From positions 22,951,555 to 23,015,554 of the forward strand of contig NC_037093.1 of the NCBI RefSeq assembly GCF_002994745.2: DNA of 64,000 bases, given 5' to 3'. This DNA comes from Rosa chinensis. Taxonomy: Eukaryota > Streptophyta > Magnoliopsida > Rosales > Rosaceae. Positions within the stretch are counted from its first letter, which is position 1; the number at the start of each line of letters is the position of its first letter. Shown piece after piece: positions 1 to 11,170 of the stretch. The position numbers and the translations under genes are program-made. The notes under the pieces are model-generated. The model was not told the DNA's origin, ran no database searches, and saw only the letters and a program-made list of their open reading frames with translations.

Positions 1-775
1 GTTCAGCTTCAGCCTCGATCCACTTGCTGTCGTAATCGATGGCTACAATTATGTATTTGAACAGACCTTTAGCGGTTGGGAGTTTTCCGACAATGTCTAG
101 CCCCTACATGGAGTGAATCCAGGGTGCAATGATGATGGATAACGGTTTTGCTAGTGCATGCGGCAGGTCTGCGTATTGTTGACATTTGTGGCATGATCTT
201 GATGTTTCTTTGGCGTCATCTCCCAATGTCGGCCAAAATATCCTTGGCGCATGGTGCGGTTGGCTAATGATCTAGCACCTGAGTGGTTACCGCACTATCC
301 TGCATGTATTTTTGCTAGGACTTGTTTTCCCTCTTCTGATGTTAGACACTTTAAGTTGGGATGTGTGAACCCTTGGCGGTAGAGTTTGCCGCTTTGAATG
401 TTGTATTGTGTTGCCCTTCATACCAGTCATCTTGCTTTGACTTTGTCAGATGGCAATGTGTCGTTACGTTTATAATTGAGTATCTCATCCATCCAATTTG
501 GGCTTGCCTCGATGGTGTAGATTTCCGCCAGAGTTTTTGTGATGCTAGGCTTTTCAAGGGTCTCTACCCTAGTGTCGGCGGACTTTGATGTGCTTTAGCA
601 TTCTTTTCACGGGGTATTTGCGTGATGTTGAAGAAACTGAACTTGTCGAGTAGTGTCTTGGCGTACCCTAGGTATGCCGCCAGTTGTTTGTCCTTGACTT
701 GATTGACCACGAGCTGTGAATCACTGAAGATGTTGACATTTTCTGCTCCACAATCGATGGATAATAATAACCCTA
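1..775 (-). pseudogene. Tat element: C-terminal part of second RNase H and N-terminal integrase
   Basis: From 775 leftwards the minus strand continues the RNase H broken at 6321, with IFSDSQLVVNQV-type residues (the DSQ holds a catalytic Asp). A linker with several stops follows (about 350-595). Then comes the integrase zinc-binding region (IHAGYCGNHSGARSLA, then CHKCQQ) and the start of the catalytic core (LDIVGKLP, FKYIIVAIDYDSKWIEAEAE). At 104-106 a TAG stop sits where the family has a tryptophan. The window edge cuts the core after the first catalytic Asp, so DDE completeness cannot be judged. Confidence 0.85.
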
Positions 776-780
776 CGATA
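776..780. repeat. Target-site duplication CGATA, left copy
   Basis: CGATA precedes the TG of the LTR at 781 and is repeated at 6316-6320 directly after the terminal CA. The RNase H frame of the host element reads across this site, which independently fixes the insertion point. Confidence 0.9.
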
Positions 781-1609
781 TGTAATGCCCCGTACCTTAA
801 AGTCTTTACTAGTTACTTTTTACCGTGGTTGACCGAGGAGTGACTTTTTCTTTAGTCCGGTAAATTAGAAAATTTATTTGAGATTGTCGTAGAATACGAA
901 AAATCGAGTTCGTGGACACGTAGTTTGTTTAAATTGGATTATATCGGAAAAGTTATGACCAAAAATAGAAATTTCTATTTTTGGCATGGTTTTTGTTTGT
1001 GAGCTTCTATTTGTAGCAAGGAAGGAATAAAACAGATGGAAGAGAGAGAAAGGGAAAGAATCAGAAAAAAAAAAAAAGGGAAAGAGAGAGAGAGCACGGG
1101 TAGAACCCGAGTCACCCCCCCTTTTTCTTTTTTTTCTTCCGTCGCTGCTCTCCCTCTCTCCGGCGATTCCGTCGCCGTCCGGCCACCCCAGGACGAAAGC
1201 TTGGGCACGGTGTGATCCTCGCTTCCTTCTCCTTCTAGCCATGTAAGTATTTCACCTTGGGTAGCTTTGGTTTTGGAGATATGAGGAGAATTGCAGAAAT
1301 GGAAAAAAATGGATTTTTGCTTTGATGTCCGGTTTCCGGCCGGATTCTTTGGGGGTTTTGGTTGTTGGGGAAGTACTGAACGTATTCCTAACCTTGTTGC
1401 AGCTCGTTTTGATCGGTGGAAGAAGATTTGAGGGTGTTTGAGACTGTGAACAGTACCGTGAACAGTAACTCTCGAATTCTTGGGTTCTTGTTTGATTTTT
1501 CTGGTTATTTCTACTTGAATTTGGTTGTTGTTGCAGGTATAGGAACTGTTAGTTGTAGTCTATGAATTGTTGTGTTAGATTTAAGGTTGTTGGTTAATGA
1601 GTTTCCTTG
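781..1609 (+). mobile_element. Truncated 5' LTR of the chromovirus
   Basis: Starts TGTAATGCCCC and matches 3705-4533 of the 3' LTR until a shared TTCCTTG. The copy then jumps straight into RT coding sequence. It contains a purine-rich stretch (about 1030-1095) and runs reading MARRRRKRGS antisense in both LTR copies. I do not regard those antisense frames as genes because they simply recur with the LTR. Confidence 0.9.
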
Positions 1610-1618
1610 CCGCTATGA

Positions 1619-3662
1619 ATTGCCGCTCCTCTTACTAAATTAACGAGAAAGGGTGTCAGATTTGTTTGGTCTGAGAATTGTGAGCAGAGCTTTCAAGAAC
1701 TTAAGAGTCGGCTGACTAGTGCTCCAATTCTATCCTTGCCTGATGATAGTGGGGAGTATGTAATTTACAGCGATGCCTCCAGAAAAGGCTTGGGCTGTGT
1801 TTTAATGCAGCATGGTAATGTGATTACTTATTCTTCTAGACAGTTGAAGCCACATGAGATGAATTATCCCACACATGATTTAGAGTTGGCAGCTATTGTA
1901 CTTGCTCTTAAGCTGTGGAGGCATTATCTGTATGGAGCCAGATGTCAGATTTTCACTGACCATAAGAGCCTCAAGTATGTGTTTACACAACCGAATTTAA
2001 ATTTAAGACAACGAAGATGGATGGAATTGATTGAAGATTATGATTGTACCATTGAGTATCACCCCGGTAAAGCGAATGTGGTGGCGGATGCACTTAATAG
2101 GAATCCATCCGTGACCTTGTCATATTTAAGGGCCACTCGAGTACCCCTATTGTCAGAATTGAGGTCTACGGGGGTTGAGTTATCGGTTGATGAGGTTGGT
2201 ACTCTGGTGGCTAGTTTTCATGTGAGACCAGCATTCATTGATAAAATACGAGAAGCCCAGCCTCTTGATCCAAGAATTGAAGGGATTAAAGAAGGTGTTC
2301 GTGGTGGTTGGCAACTTAAGTTTTCTATTCGAAGAGATGGAACATTGATGTTTGGGAAGAGACTTTGTGTTCCTAACGTTGAAGCACTTAAACAAGAAAT
2401 ACTTGATGAAGCTCATAACTCCGCGTATGCCCTACATCTTGGTGGTACAAAAATGTATCAGACTCTCAAAGAGTACTATTGGTGGCCAAACATGAAAAGA
2501 GAAATTGCAGCTTGTGTGAGTAAATGCCTTGTGTGCCAGCAAGTGAAAGCGGAAAGGCAAAAACCGTCGGGATTGTTGCAACCTTTGCCCATCCCGGAAT
2601 GGAAATGGGAACATCTCACCATGGATTTTATTTACAAGTTACCTCGTACGCAGGATGGTAAGGATGGTATTTGGGTGATTGTGGATCGACTCACCAAATC
2701 AGCTCATTTTCTGGCAGTTAAGGAAACCTTTAGTTTGGACAAATTGGCAAAGTTGTATGTGGACGAAATTGTAAAGCTTCATGGTGTTCCCGAGTCCATT
2801 GTTTCTGATCGTGATGCTCGATTCACATCAAAGTTTTGGAGAAAGGTTCACAAATTTATGGGAACAGAATTACAATTTAGTACTGCTTTCCATCCTCAAA
2901 CTGATGGACAATCTGAGCGGACTATACAGACTTTGGAAGATATGTTGAGGGCTTGTTCTCTACAATTTAAAGGAAGTTGGGATAAGCACTTGGCCTTGAT
3001 GGAGTTTGCATATAACAACAGTTACCATTCGAGTATTGGTATGGCTCCCTACGAAGCTTTGTATGGGAAACAGTGTAGGACCCCCCTTGTGTTGGGTTGA
3101 AGTGGGAGAAAGACAACTTATTGGTCCTGAGATAATTGAAATCACAACAGATAAAGTTAAGGTGATCAGAGAGAAACTCAAGACGGCTCAAAGAAGACAG
3201 AAGAGCTACGCAGATAAACACATGAAGCATCTTGAATTTCAAGTTGGTGATTGGGTATTTCTGAAGTTATCTCCTTGGAAGGGTGTGGTAAGGTTTGATA
3301 AACGAGGGAAACTGAGCCCAAGGTATATGGGTCCCTATGAGATTGTGGAACGAATTGGTCTTGTCGCTTATCGCTTGGCTTTACCTCCACAACTATCTCA
3401 AGTACATGATGTCTTCCATGTCTCCATGCTTCGCAAGTACATCACTGATCCTTCACATGTGTTACCAGCTCAACCCATTACACTTACAGAAGATCTAACA
3501 TATGAAGAAGAACCAGTACAGATCCTTGATCGTCGTGAGCAAGTACTCCGAAGTAAGGTTATACCTTTGGTTAAAGTATTGTGGAGGAATCACCTGATTG
3601 AAGAAGCTACTTGGGAACCAGAGGATCAAATGAGGCAACAGTATCCACATCTTTTTCCTTGA
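1619..3662 (+). pseudogene. Chromovirus polyprotein remnant: RT tail, RNase H, integrase, chromodomain
   Basis: In frame from 1619 ([12 protein letters not shown], end of RT), then RNase H ([32 protein letters not shown]), then integrase with its HHCC finger (H-H pair near 2410-2440, CLVCQQ). The catalytic core shows [21 protein letters not shown] and the DGQSERT glutamate. A GPY/F module (PRYMGPYEIVERIG) and a C-terminal chromodomain ending near WEPEDQMRQQYPHLF follow. One extra C in the C-run at about 3080-3085 shifts the frame, so the first frame stops at 3098-3100 and the second carries on to 3662. All visible integrase catalytic residues are kept. The N-terminal two thirds of the polyprotein is absent. 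Confidence 0.92.
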
Positions 3663-3690
3663 CAGGTACAATTTCGAGGACGAAATTTTA

Positions 3691-3704
3691 TAAGGAGGGG
3701 AGAT
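3691..3704 (+). promoter_or_regulatory. Polypurine tract of the chromovirus
   Basis: TAAGGAGGGGAGAT immediately precedes the 3' LTR and follows a conserved GAGGACGAAATTTTAT segment typical of this clade. It would prime plus-strand DNA synthesis. Confidence 0.85.
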
Positions 3705-6315
3705 TGTAATGCCCCGTGCCTTAAAGTCTTTACTAGCTACTTTTTACCGTGGTTGACCGAGGAGTGACTTTTTCTTTAGTCCGGTAAATTAGAAAATTTA
3801 TTTGAGATTGTCATAGAATACGAAAAATCGAGTTCGTGGACACGTAGTTTGTTTAAATTGAATTATATCGGAAAAGTTATGACCAAAAATAGAAATTTCT
3901 ATTTTTGGCATGGTTTTTGTTTGTGAGCTTCTATTTGTAGTAAGGAAGGAATAAAACATATGGAAGAGAGAGAAAGGGAAAGAATCAGAAAAAAAAAAAA
4001 AGGGAAAGAGAGAGAGAGCACGGGTAGAACCCGAGTCACCCCCCCCTTTTCTTTTTTTTCTTCCGTCGCTGCTCTCCCTCTCTCCGGCGATTCCGTCACC
4101 GTCCGGCCACCCCAGGATGAAAGCTTGGGCACGGCGTGATCCTCGCTTCCTTCTCCTTCTAGCCATGTAAGTATTTCACCTTGGGTAGCTTTGGTTTTGG
4201 AGATATGAGGAGAATTGCAGAAATGGAAAAAAATGGATTTTTGCTTTGATGTCCGGTTTCCGGCCGGATCCTTTGGGGGTTTTGGTTGTTCGGGAAGTAC
4301 TGAACGTATTCCTAACCTTGTTGCAGCTCTTTTTGATCGGTGGAAGAAGATTTGAGGGTGTTTGAGACTGTGAACAGTACCGTGAACAGTAACTCTCAAA
4401 TTCTTGGGTTCTTGTTTGATTTTTCTGGTTATTTCTACTTGAATTTGGTTGTTGTTGCAGGTATAGGAACTGTTAGTTGTAGTCTATGAATTGTTGTGTT
4501 AGATTTAAGGTTGTTGGTTAATGAGTTTCCTTGGAGTTTGATGTTGGTTGTGGTTCTAAGGTGGTTAAGATTATTATCTTGGGTTGAGAATTTGTTGTCA
4601 TGTTTTTGGTGTTGAGTTGAGAGTGTTGAGAGGTTGAAGAAGTATATTGGGGTTGGAATGTCAAAGAGCAATTTGGAATTTTAGGATGTTTTAAATGTTT
4701 TAGTTGATGAATCTTTTGACTTAATCTCTTGGTAATTTATTGTCAATGTTATTGTGGGATTGGTCTATATTGTTGAGGAATTTTGGTGTTGAAATTGTGG
4801 TTTGGAAAAGAAAATTTAGAGAGAATTTGAGATTGTTAGAGTTGAAATTGTGATTTTTGCAAAGGAGAAAAATTAAGAAAGAATGTGGAATTGTTGGAAA
4901 AGGATTTAAATTATAAATTGGTGGTAAATTGTGTTGAAGGAAGTGAATTAAAAATTTGTTAAGTTATCGAACAGTCTTTGTGAAGGTTTAGATTAAGCGA
5001 GGTCATGGAATGGTTAAGGAATCGATTTAAGAATTGATTGTGTGGTTATGAGTTGGAGGGCATCGAGGTTGTAAAGGAATGATAGAATTTAATCCCAAAT
5101 TAAAGGATGGGAGTTTTATAACAATTTGTGAATAACGGATGCTTATTCCGAGGGGAATGAGTTGTTTTTGAGAGTATTTCATTATATGGTTAATTATATC
5201 CTATTCAATTGTGACAGGACGTACTGAGCCCTCGAGCGAGGAGGACACAGGCAGGCAGCAGGGTTAGCTGCGGGACTCACTTATGAGTGGACTTTCATTT
5301 TTTTTTTTTAAATAATGCATGCAGCATGGAAATAAGTTTTCAGTTGATTTATTATTTTGAGAAAATGTGATTTGTGGAAAATAAAGGATTTAAAAAGGAA
5401 ACAGTTGACAAGGAGGCCAGTTTTGGCGCATGCGTATCTTACCTAGTTGGCAGTCCCTTCTAGGTAATAGTCTGGTCGGCAGTCCCGTCCAGACTACAGC
5501 TCGGTTGGCAGTCCCATCCGATGCGCCATCTAGTTGGCAGTCCCTTCCAGATGACTTGAGATAGTTAGTCGGCAGTCCCGTCTACTACCTTTGACTAGTT
5601 GGCAGTCCCAACTAATCACCGCCTCCTATTCCGGTTGGCAGTCCCTTTCGGTGCGTCATCGGGTGGCAGTCACTCCCCGATGGCATGAGATGCCTAGGAA
5701 GCAGTCCTTCCTAGTCACCGAAAGAGTTTCTTGGAAAAAGAGTGAATTGGAAACTTTTATGAAGTCTAGCTGCATGTTTGTTTTGTTGGAAAGAGAAATG
5801 GGAAAGCATACCATAAATTGTTTGATTCTTGTTCGGTTTTGTCCACTCACTCTAATGGATTTTATATGTTTTCCCCTGGGCCCTTCGTTTTCAAACGCCC
5901 AGATTTCAGATTAGCACAGATCGCGTCCAGGCTTAAAGGACCTTGGAAATCAGCGCTTCCGTTTTTGTCCGTAGGTTATTACTTAACCTACCTTGTATGA
6001 TATCGGCTTAGTTTAGGTGTTTCTCTGATAATCCTTTTCCTTTAATTTGATGGATGTTGTTGTTCGGATTGTTGTTGCTTACGGAGGTTATGTTGGAATT
6101 GAACTTTCCGGATGTAATATATGTGCTTGGGTTGTAAATATGATATTGTAGGTTGAGTAGAAGTTAATGTTGTAATCATGTCCAGGTTTGTGAAGGTTTT
6201 GGGTAGCCCATATTTAGAGGAGGTTATGCCGAATTTTCGGTAGGATTTCGCTTAACGTGGGCCCCGCAGGCTCATGTCCAGGTAATTGGGGTGATTCCTG
6301 GGTCAGGTCCTGTCA
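3705..6315 (+). mobile_element. 3' LTR of the chromovirus (2611 bp)
   Basis: TGTAATGCCCC to TGTCA, ended by the CGATA duplication. The first 830 bp match the 5' LTR. The distal part holds a hairpin array (5439-5717) and a short poly-T run near 5299. No coding sequence is recognised; small open frames at 5591-6000 lie over the hairpin array and look accidental. Confidence 0.9.
5439..5717 (+). repeat. Array of nine hairpins with constant GGCAGTCCC loop and variable stems
   Basis: Nine units contain the core GGCAGTCCC, two of them slightly altered. Each is flanked by arms that differ between units yet pair with each other: TTACCTAG/CTAGGTAA (5439-5467), TAGTCTGG/CCAGACTA (5468-5496), TCGG/CCGA, CATCT/AGATG, TAG-TAG/CTA-CTA, GACTAGTT/AACTAATC with one mismatch, CCG/CGG, CATCGGG/CCCGATG and CTAGGAA/TTCCTAG. 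The array lies 0.6-0.9 kb before the LTR 3' end. Function is unknown; structured RNA in the transcribed part of the LTR is my inference. Confidence 0.85.
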
Positions 6316-6320
6316 CGATA

Positions 6321-8904
6321 AGTGCTTCGTATTCCGCCATATTGTTAAAGGCCTTGAAGTTGAACTTTAGGGCGTACTCTGCGTTAAGTCCTTCTGGCCC
6401 TGTGAGGATTATACTGACACCACAAGCCTTGGAGCACCCGGAACCGTCTACATACAGATCCCATTCTGATTGTGTCTTCGCCTGTGCGGCTTCGGGTTGC
6501 TGAATGGCGTCCTCCGACATTACATAAATGTGGTATGTTCAGGTTGTGGTTCAGTTAATTCTGCTATGAAGTCAGCAACAACCTGCCCCCTGATGGCGGT
6601 TCTTGGCCTGTAATCGATGTCGAACTCGCTGAGCTCTATTGCCCATTTGCTAAGGCGTCCTGAGTGTTTCGGACTTTGGAGAACTTGCTTTAGCGGTTGA
6701 TTTGTGAGAATATGGATTGTATGTGCTTGGAAATATTGACGCAACCTCCTGGCGGCCATTATGAGTGTTAACGCCAGTTGCTCAAGTAGTGGGTATCTTG
6801 TTTCCACTCCATTCATGCCTCTACCGACATAGAATACCGGCAATTCTTCTGTTGCCTCCCTGAAGACAATTGCACAGCTAATGGCGGTCTTGGACACTGC
6901 TAGGTAGATGTATAGCGTTTCGCCTGGTACCGGAGTTGAGAGTAACGGAACAGAGGCTAAATACTCCTTGAGATTTTAAAACCCCGCCTCACAATCAGGC
7001 GTCCAATCTACCACTTTGCAATGGGATCGTCTTATTGCCTTGAATAAGGGTAGGCATTTGTCGATTAGCATGGAGATGAACCGGGAAAGAGTCGTTAACT
7101 TTCCCTGCAAACTCTGTACCTCAACTTTTTTCTCTGGAGATTTCATATTTATGACTGCCTGTACTTTGTCAGGGTTAGCCTCTATTCCCCGCTCACTAAC
7201 TATATATCCGAGGAACTTGCTGGCGGTTACGCCAAAGAAACATTTTTCCGGATTCAGGCACATCACATATGCTAACAAAATGGCAAAGATGATGCGGAGG
7301 TTGGCAACATGACCACTAGCCTTTACGCGTTTGACAAGCATTTCGTCGACATATACCTCAATGGTCTTACCCAAGTGTTCCGCAAACATTGCGTTCATTA
7401 ACCGTTGGTATGTGGCTCTTGCATTTTTTAGGCCAAAGGGCATGACATTGTAGCAATATAAACCCTTGTCAGTGGTGAATGTTGTGTGCTCCTGGTTGCC
7501 GGGGTGCATCTTTATCTGGTTGTAGCCAGAAAAGGCATCCATCATACTAAGTAACTCATGTCCTGCCGTTGCGTCAACAAATTGGTCAATGCGCGGTAGT
7601 GGAAAACTATCCTTAGGGAATGCCTTGTTCAAACCTTTGAAGTCGACACACATTCGCCACTTTCCGTTAGGTTTCTTTACCATCACCACGTTGGAGATCC
7701 ATTGTGGGTAATAAACCTGATGAATGAAGTCTATGTCGTGCAACTTGGTTACCTCTTCCCTGATGGCCCGATATCTCTCTTCGTCAAATGCCCGTCGCTT
7801 CTGCTTGACGGGATAACAGGATGGCTTGATGTTGAGTTTGTGTTGAATTATGTCGGGAGAGATTCCTGGCATGTCTGCATACGACCATGCAAAGACTGCG
7901 GCGTTCTCCTTGAGAAACTGGGTGAGTTCAGCCGCTATCTCGAGGAAGAGTTGGGCTCTGATACGAACAGTTCTCTCTGGGTGCTCGCCAGAGATGCATA
8001 TGACACGGAGCGACGTCTCTGGGTTTACGGGCTCTTTTTTGTAGTATTTTTCTTCGTCGTCTCTGGGGTCATCGATTTTGTCCGTCAACTGTGGTGTATT
8101 AGCTACCGTTAAAATTTCATGGCTGCCTCTTGATCTTGACACCGTCGTTGAGTAACACTCTCGTGCAATTGACTGACTTCCCCTGACAGACCCGGTGCCG
8201 TTGGGTGTCGGGAACTTCATGAGTAACATGTACCCAGCGATGATGCATTTCAGCTTGTTGAGAGTTGGGCGACCAATAATGGCGTTGTATGAGTTGAAGC
8301 AGTCTACCACTATGAATTCAGTATGTATTTCCGCCGTGCAAGGGATTGTCCCGACCGATAATCACATATAATCTGACCCCAGAGGTTGGGTCACGTCACC
8401 GGAGAAACTGAGTAGCGGCTCGTGGTCTTGCAAAAGTTTGTTGTTGCGTTGTAGTTGCTTGTAGCAGCCATTAAATATGATGTTGACAGATGACCCACTA
8501 TCCACTAGTACCCTTCCTACAGATGATTTGTTGAGGACAGCATCTATCAAGAATGGGTCATCATGAGGTGAGTGAATACCTCGCTCCTCCTCCTTGGAGA
8601 AAGTGATAGGCTCCCAACCTGTTTTGGTCATTTTGGCTGACTGGTCATAGCGGATATTGAATACCTCTTTTCGGTGGTTAGCGCGCTCATAACACTTTCT
8701 TGCTCTGTGTGATAGGATGCCTATGGAAGCACCGCCATCAATGGTGTTGATCCGCCGCATTGGTTCAATGTTGACGACAACCGGAGGCGGTTGTCGGATT
8801 TTGTACTGCTCTAGCTTTCCATCACGGTATAATGACTCAATTGCAGTCTTTAGGGCGTTGCAGTTGTTGGTGTTGTGACCGCTGTCTTCATGTGTTTGCA
8901 CCAT
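6321..8904 (-). pseudogene. Tat element pol: protease, RT, RNase H and start of second RNase H
   Basis: Read leftwards from 8904: the gag C-terminal HC-type motif (HEDSGHNTNNCNALK), protease with VLVDSGSSVNIIF, RT (8310-6976) with KWRMCVDFKGLNKAFPKD and PFGLKNA, then RNase H 1 (6897-6520) and the second RNase H (WDLYVDGSGCS, AEYEALI). The second RNase H is broken at 6321 and resumes at 775. The RT active site reads YVDE instead of YVDD (Glu codon 7342-7344). A TGA between the protease and RT parts (about 8360) and a break near 6900-6976 also interrupt the frame. Confidence 0.88.
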
Positions 8905-10572
8905 CTGCCGATGTTTCTAGGTTTTCCTACTCTGGGGTATTTTCTTTGGGGTGGTGGCGATATTTGATCCTTGCACTGATCATGTATTTCTTCATACGAC
9001 GTCATTAAGACTGTGAAGACCTCAAATTTTTGAGCACTTATGGAGGGCTTATTGTGGCGGTTGTCGCAATTGTCGCGGCGATCATTATGAAAAGATCTGT
9101 TGCCCTTGTTATGATAATGTTGATCCTTTTGCCGCTTGTCTTGATAATTACCCTGCTGCCATTCCCTTTTTTTGTCATTGGGTGGTGTGGTTATTTTTGG
9201 AGTGGTGGTGGTGTTTCCTTGTTGGAACGTGGTGGGTTGGGGGTTTTTTAGTGGAGTTTGCAGTGATGGTGGTGTACCGCCATAAGTGCTGTACTCGGCT
9301 TGGGACTACCTCATTCATGACGTAGTCATATGTGGCATTTGGACAATTACAATTGAGGTGGTATAGAAAACTTGCCTTGTGGAGTCCTTGCTTGAAGGCC
9401 GCCAGCGCCATTGTTTTGTCAAGATCTCGGCATCTTGATGTGGCGGTCCTCCACCTTGTTACAAATGATTTTAACGACTCGTCAATACCCTAGCTGATGC
9501 TGAATAGTTGGCTGGAGTTGTGGTAGCCGTCCGTCATGAGGATGAATCTTGACAGAAATGCATTTGACAAAGCTGAGAATGAGTCCATGAAACCTGGAGG
9601 GCATTCGAAAAACCAACTCATTGCCTCGCCATCCAACGTTTCGCTGAATAGGTGACAAAGCGTTGTGTCCTCAAATCCCTTGTTACTTGTCACCTTCTTG
9701 AAAGTGTCCATGTGCACGAATGGATCTATTGATCCGCCAAATTGGGCTATCTTGGGTGTTTTGGCATATGTAGGTCTGACGGTTTGCAAAATTCTAGCGG
9801 TAAATGGACCAGGTCGTGCCGTAAAGAGTGGATTCTAAACTAGTTGTGGGGTGCCAGTCTCAGCTCTAAGTAACCTTTCCTTTAGCTCCAGCATTTTTTC
9901 CAGTATCAAGGTGGTGGAGTCAAGAGTTGGTCTAGGCATGTGTTGGGTTGGTGCCACAATCTGTTGTTGTGGTGCAAGCATGTTTCCAGTTCCTCTTTAT
10001 TGACCGGCGCTGAATGAATTATCATATTGCGGCTGCGAGTCCGCCACCTGCTCTTGTGCTACCTGTAGTGGCGGTGTCAGTCCTAATCCTGGTAGTTTAG
10101 TTGGGTTTAGGGCGACACCCATTGGGATTACCGGTATCGGTGCTGCTCTTATCCCTATGCCTGGACTGAGCCTTGCGCTTTGGGAGTGTTCACTTTGGCT
10201 TGGTCGTGCATTTGTTCCCAGGGCTTTCTTCAGCTCGTCAAATTTTGACAATAACGTCGCTACTTGATTTTGAGCTTCCGCCTTCTCCTTTCGTTCCTTT
10301 TCTCAATCTCTGTTTGCGCTGTGCAAGTCTGCCAAGGCTATTTCTAACATAGCAGCAAGATCCCGACCTTGCGCTTAACGGCTTGTGCCGGTCTGATTTT
10401 CCACAACATATTGTGTTGGGAGTATCTCGGGGGAGTTGAGATTTTGGCCGTCCACGTTAATTGGTGTGGTGAACAATTCATGGTTGACGGTTGATGTATT
10501 GGTAGGATTGGGCTGAGGGTTGGTGGCTTGATCTACTTGGTCGCCAATGCCTTCTCCGCTTCCGCTAGCCAT
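8905..10572 (-). pseudogene. Tat element gag remnant
   Basis: Begins with ATG at 10572 (MASGSGEGIGDQVDQ) and proceeds leftwards through a Pro/Gln-rich N-terminus (10251-9997). The retrotransposon gag domain follows (9789-9490: PKIAQFGGSIDPFVHMDTFKK, then a LFSETLDGEAMSWFFECPPG segment) and continues at 9411 (ALAAFKQGLHKASFLYHL). Stop codons near 10375, 10297, 9997 and 9490, plus a heavily decayed part at 8905-9175, show it is non-functional. It would have formed the capsid of the retrotransposon particle. Confidence 0.8.
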
Positions 10573-10609
10573 TGTAGGTTGAATGGGAAATGACTCTTAG
10601 TTCAAAGAT

Positions 10610-10627
10610 TCCCACATATGGCGCCAA
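10610..10627 (-). promoter_or_regulatory. Primer-binding site of the Tat element
   Basis: On the minus strand TTGGCGCCATATGTGGGA lies directly inside the LTR boundary. TGGCGCC-type sites serve tRNA priming in many plant gypsy elements. The tRNA partner was not determined. Confidence 0.65.
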
Positions 10628-11163
10628 TGTTAATGCTCGGAATACCGTCATATGATGTAGGCTTCTGATAATGTGGACAAGAGTCCAATCTTCCGATATA
10701 TGTGTAGTTCACGAAGTCTCACTAGTTTTTCAAGAGAAATAGAACGGCGTCAAGAGAGGAGACCACAGTTGGCGGTCTTCACTCCTTTGATGCTAAAGTT
10801 AAACGATGTACTTGTATTGACAAATGTAGCGGTAAATAGCTATTGAATGCGTAATCAATGAAGAGAGAGAAGTAGACCTTTTATAGGTGAAGTAGTGAGT
10901 TACCTCACTCAAGTTTTGGATGTGGGACTGATATCCTTCAGTTTGCTAAGTTTTGGTTCTTTCTGCATAGACAACTTTGGGTGGCGCGTGTCTGCGTGTC
11001 AAGGCATATTTTGGCCTGGAGCTGGCTTGCCGATTAAGGTTGTCTTGCTGTGTTTCCCGAGATCACTCCATTGAAGTTACTCCATCAAGGTGACATGGTT
11101 AAGTATGAGTGCAGATTATGGCCGGTAATTACTATGTATATACACCAGTGCACAGTACCTACA
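10628..11163 (-). mobile_element. 5' LTR of the Tat element
   Basis: On the plus strand it runs from TGTTAATGCTCGG (next to the PBS) to a CTACA at 11163. The inner boundary is firm. The outer one is my best TG/CA reading because the partner LTR is outside the window. A short gap of TCCAT, which may be the target duplication, separates it from the next LTR. Confidence 0.6.
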
Positions 11164-11170
11164 TCCATAT

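Larger units (their letters stand above)
781..6315 (+). mobile_element. Del/Tekay-type chromovirus (Ty3/gypsy), internally deleted, with exact TSD
   Basis: A 5.5 kb element flanked by CGATA duplications. It has a truncated 5' LTR, a coding segment from the last part of RT through RNase H, integrase and chromodomain, a purine-rich tract, and a complete 2.6 kb 3' LTR. The two LTRs align over about 830 bp with roughly 14 mismatches by eye, so insertion is fairly recent. The rest of the 5' LTR, the primer-binding site, gag, protease and most of RT are missing, removed by one deletion near 1609. Very long LTRs and a C-terminal chromodomain indicate the Del/Tekay group. Confidence 0.9.
1..11163 (-). 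mobile_element. Degenerate Tat-lineage Ty3/gypsy retrotransposon, split by a nested insertion
   Basis: Read on the minus strand from right to left this stretch gives an LTR (10628-11163), a TGGCGCC primer-binding site, gag, protease, reverse transcriptase, RNase H, a second archaeal-type RNase H and the start of integrase. The second RNase H before integrase is characteristic of the Tat lineage. The 3' half of integrase and the 3' LTR lie beyond the left edge. A chromovirus (781-6315) interrupts it. Several stop codons and an altered RT active site show it is dead. Lineage assignment rests on domain order and motifs. Confidence 0.85.

Noticed and set aside
874..1242. Antisense open frames with an Arg-rich start in the LTR (also 3798-4166)
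   Set aside because: They occur in both LTR copies because the LTR is duplicated, run through purine-rich low-complexity sequence, and show no domain.
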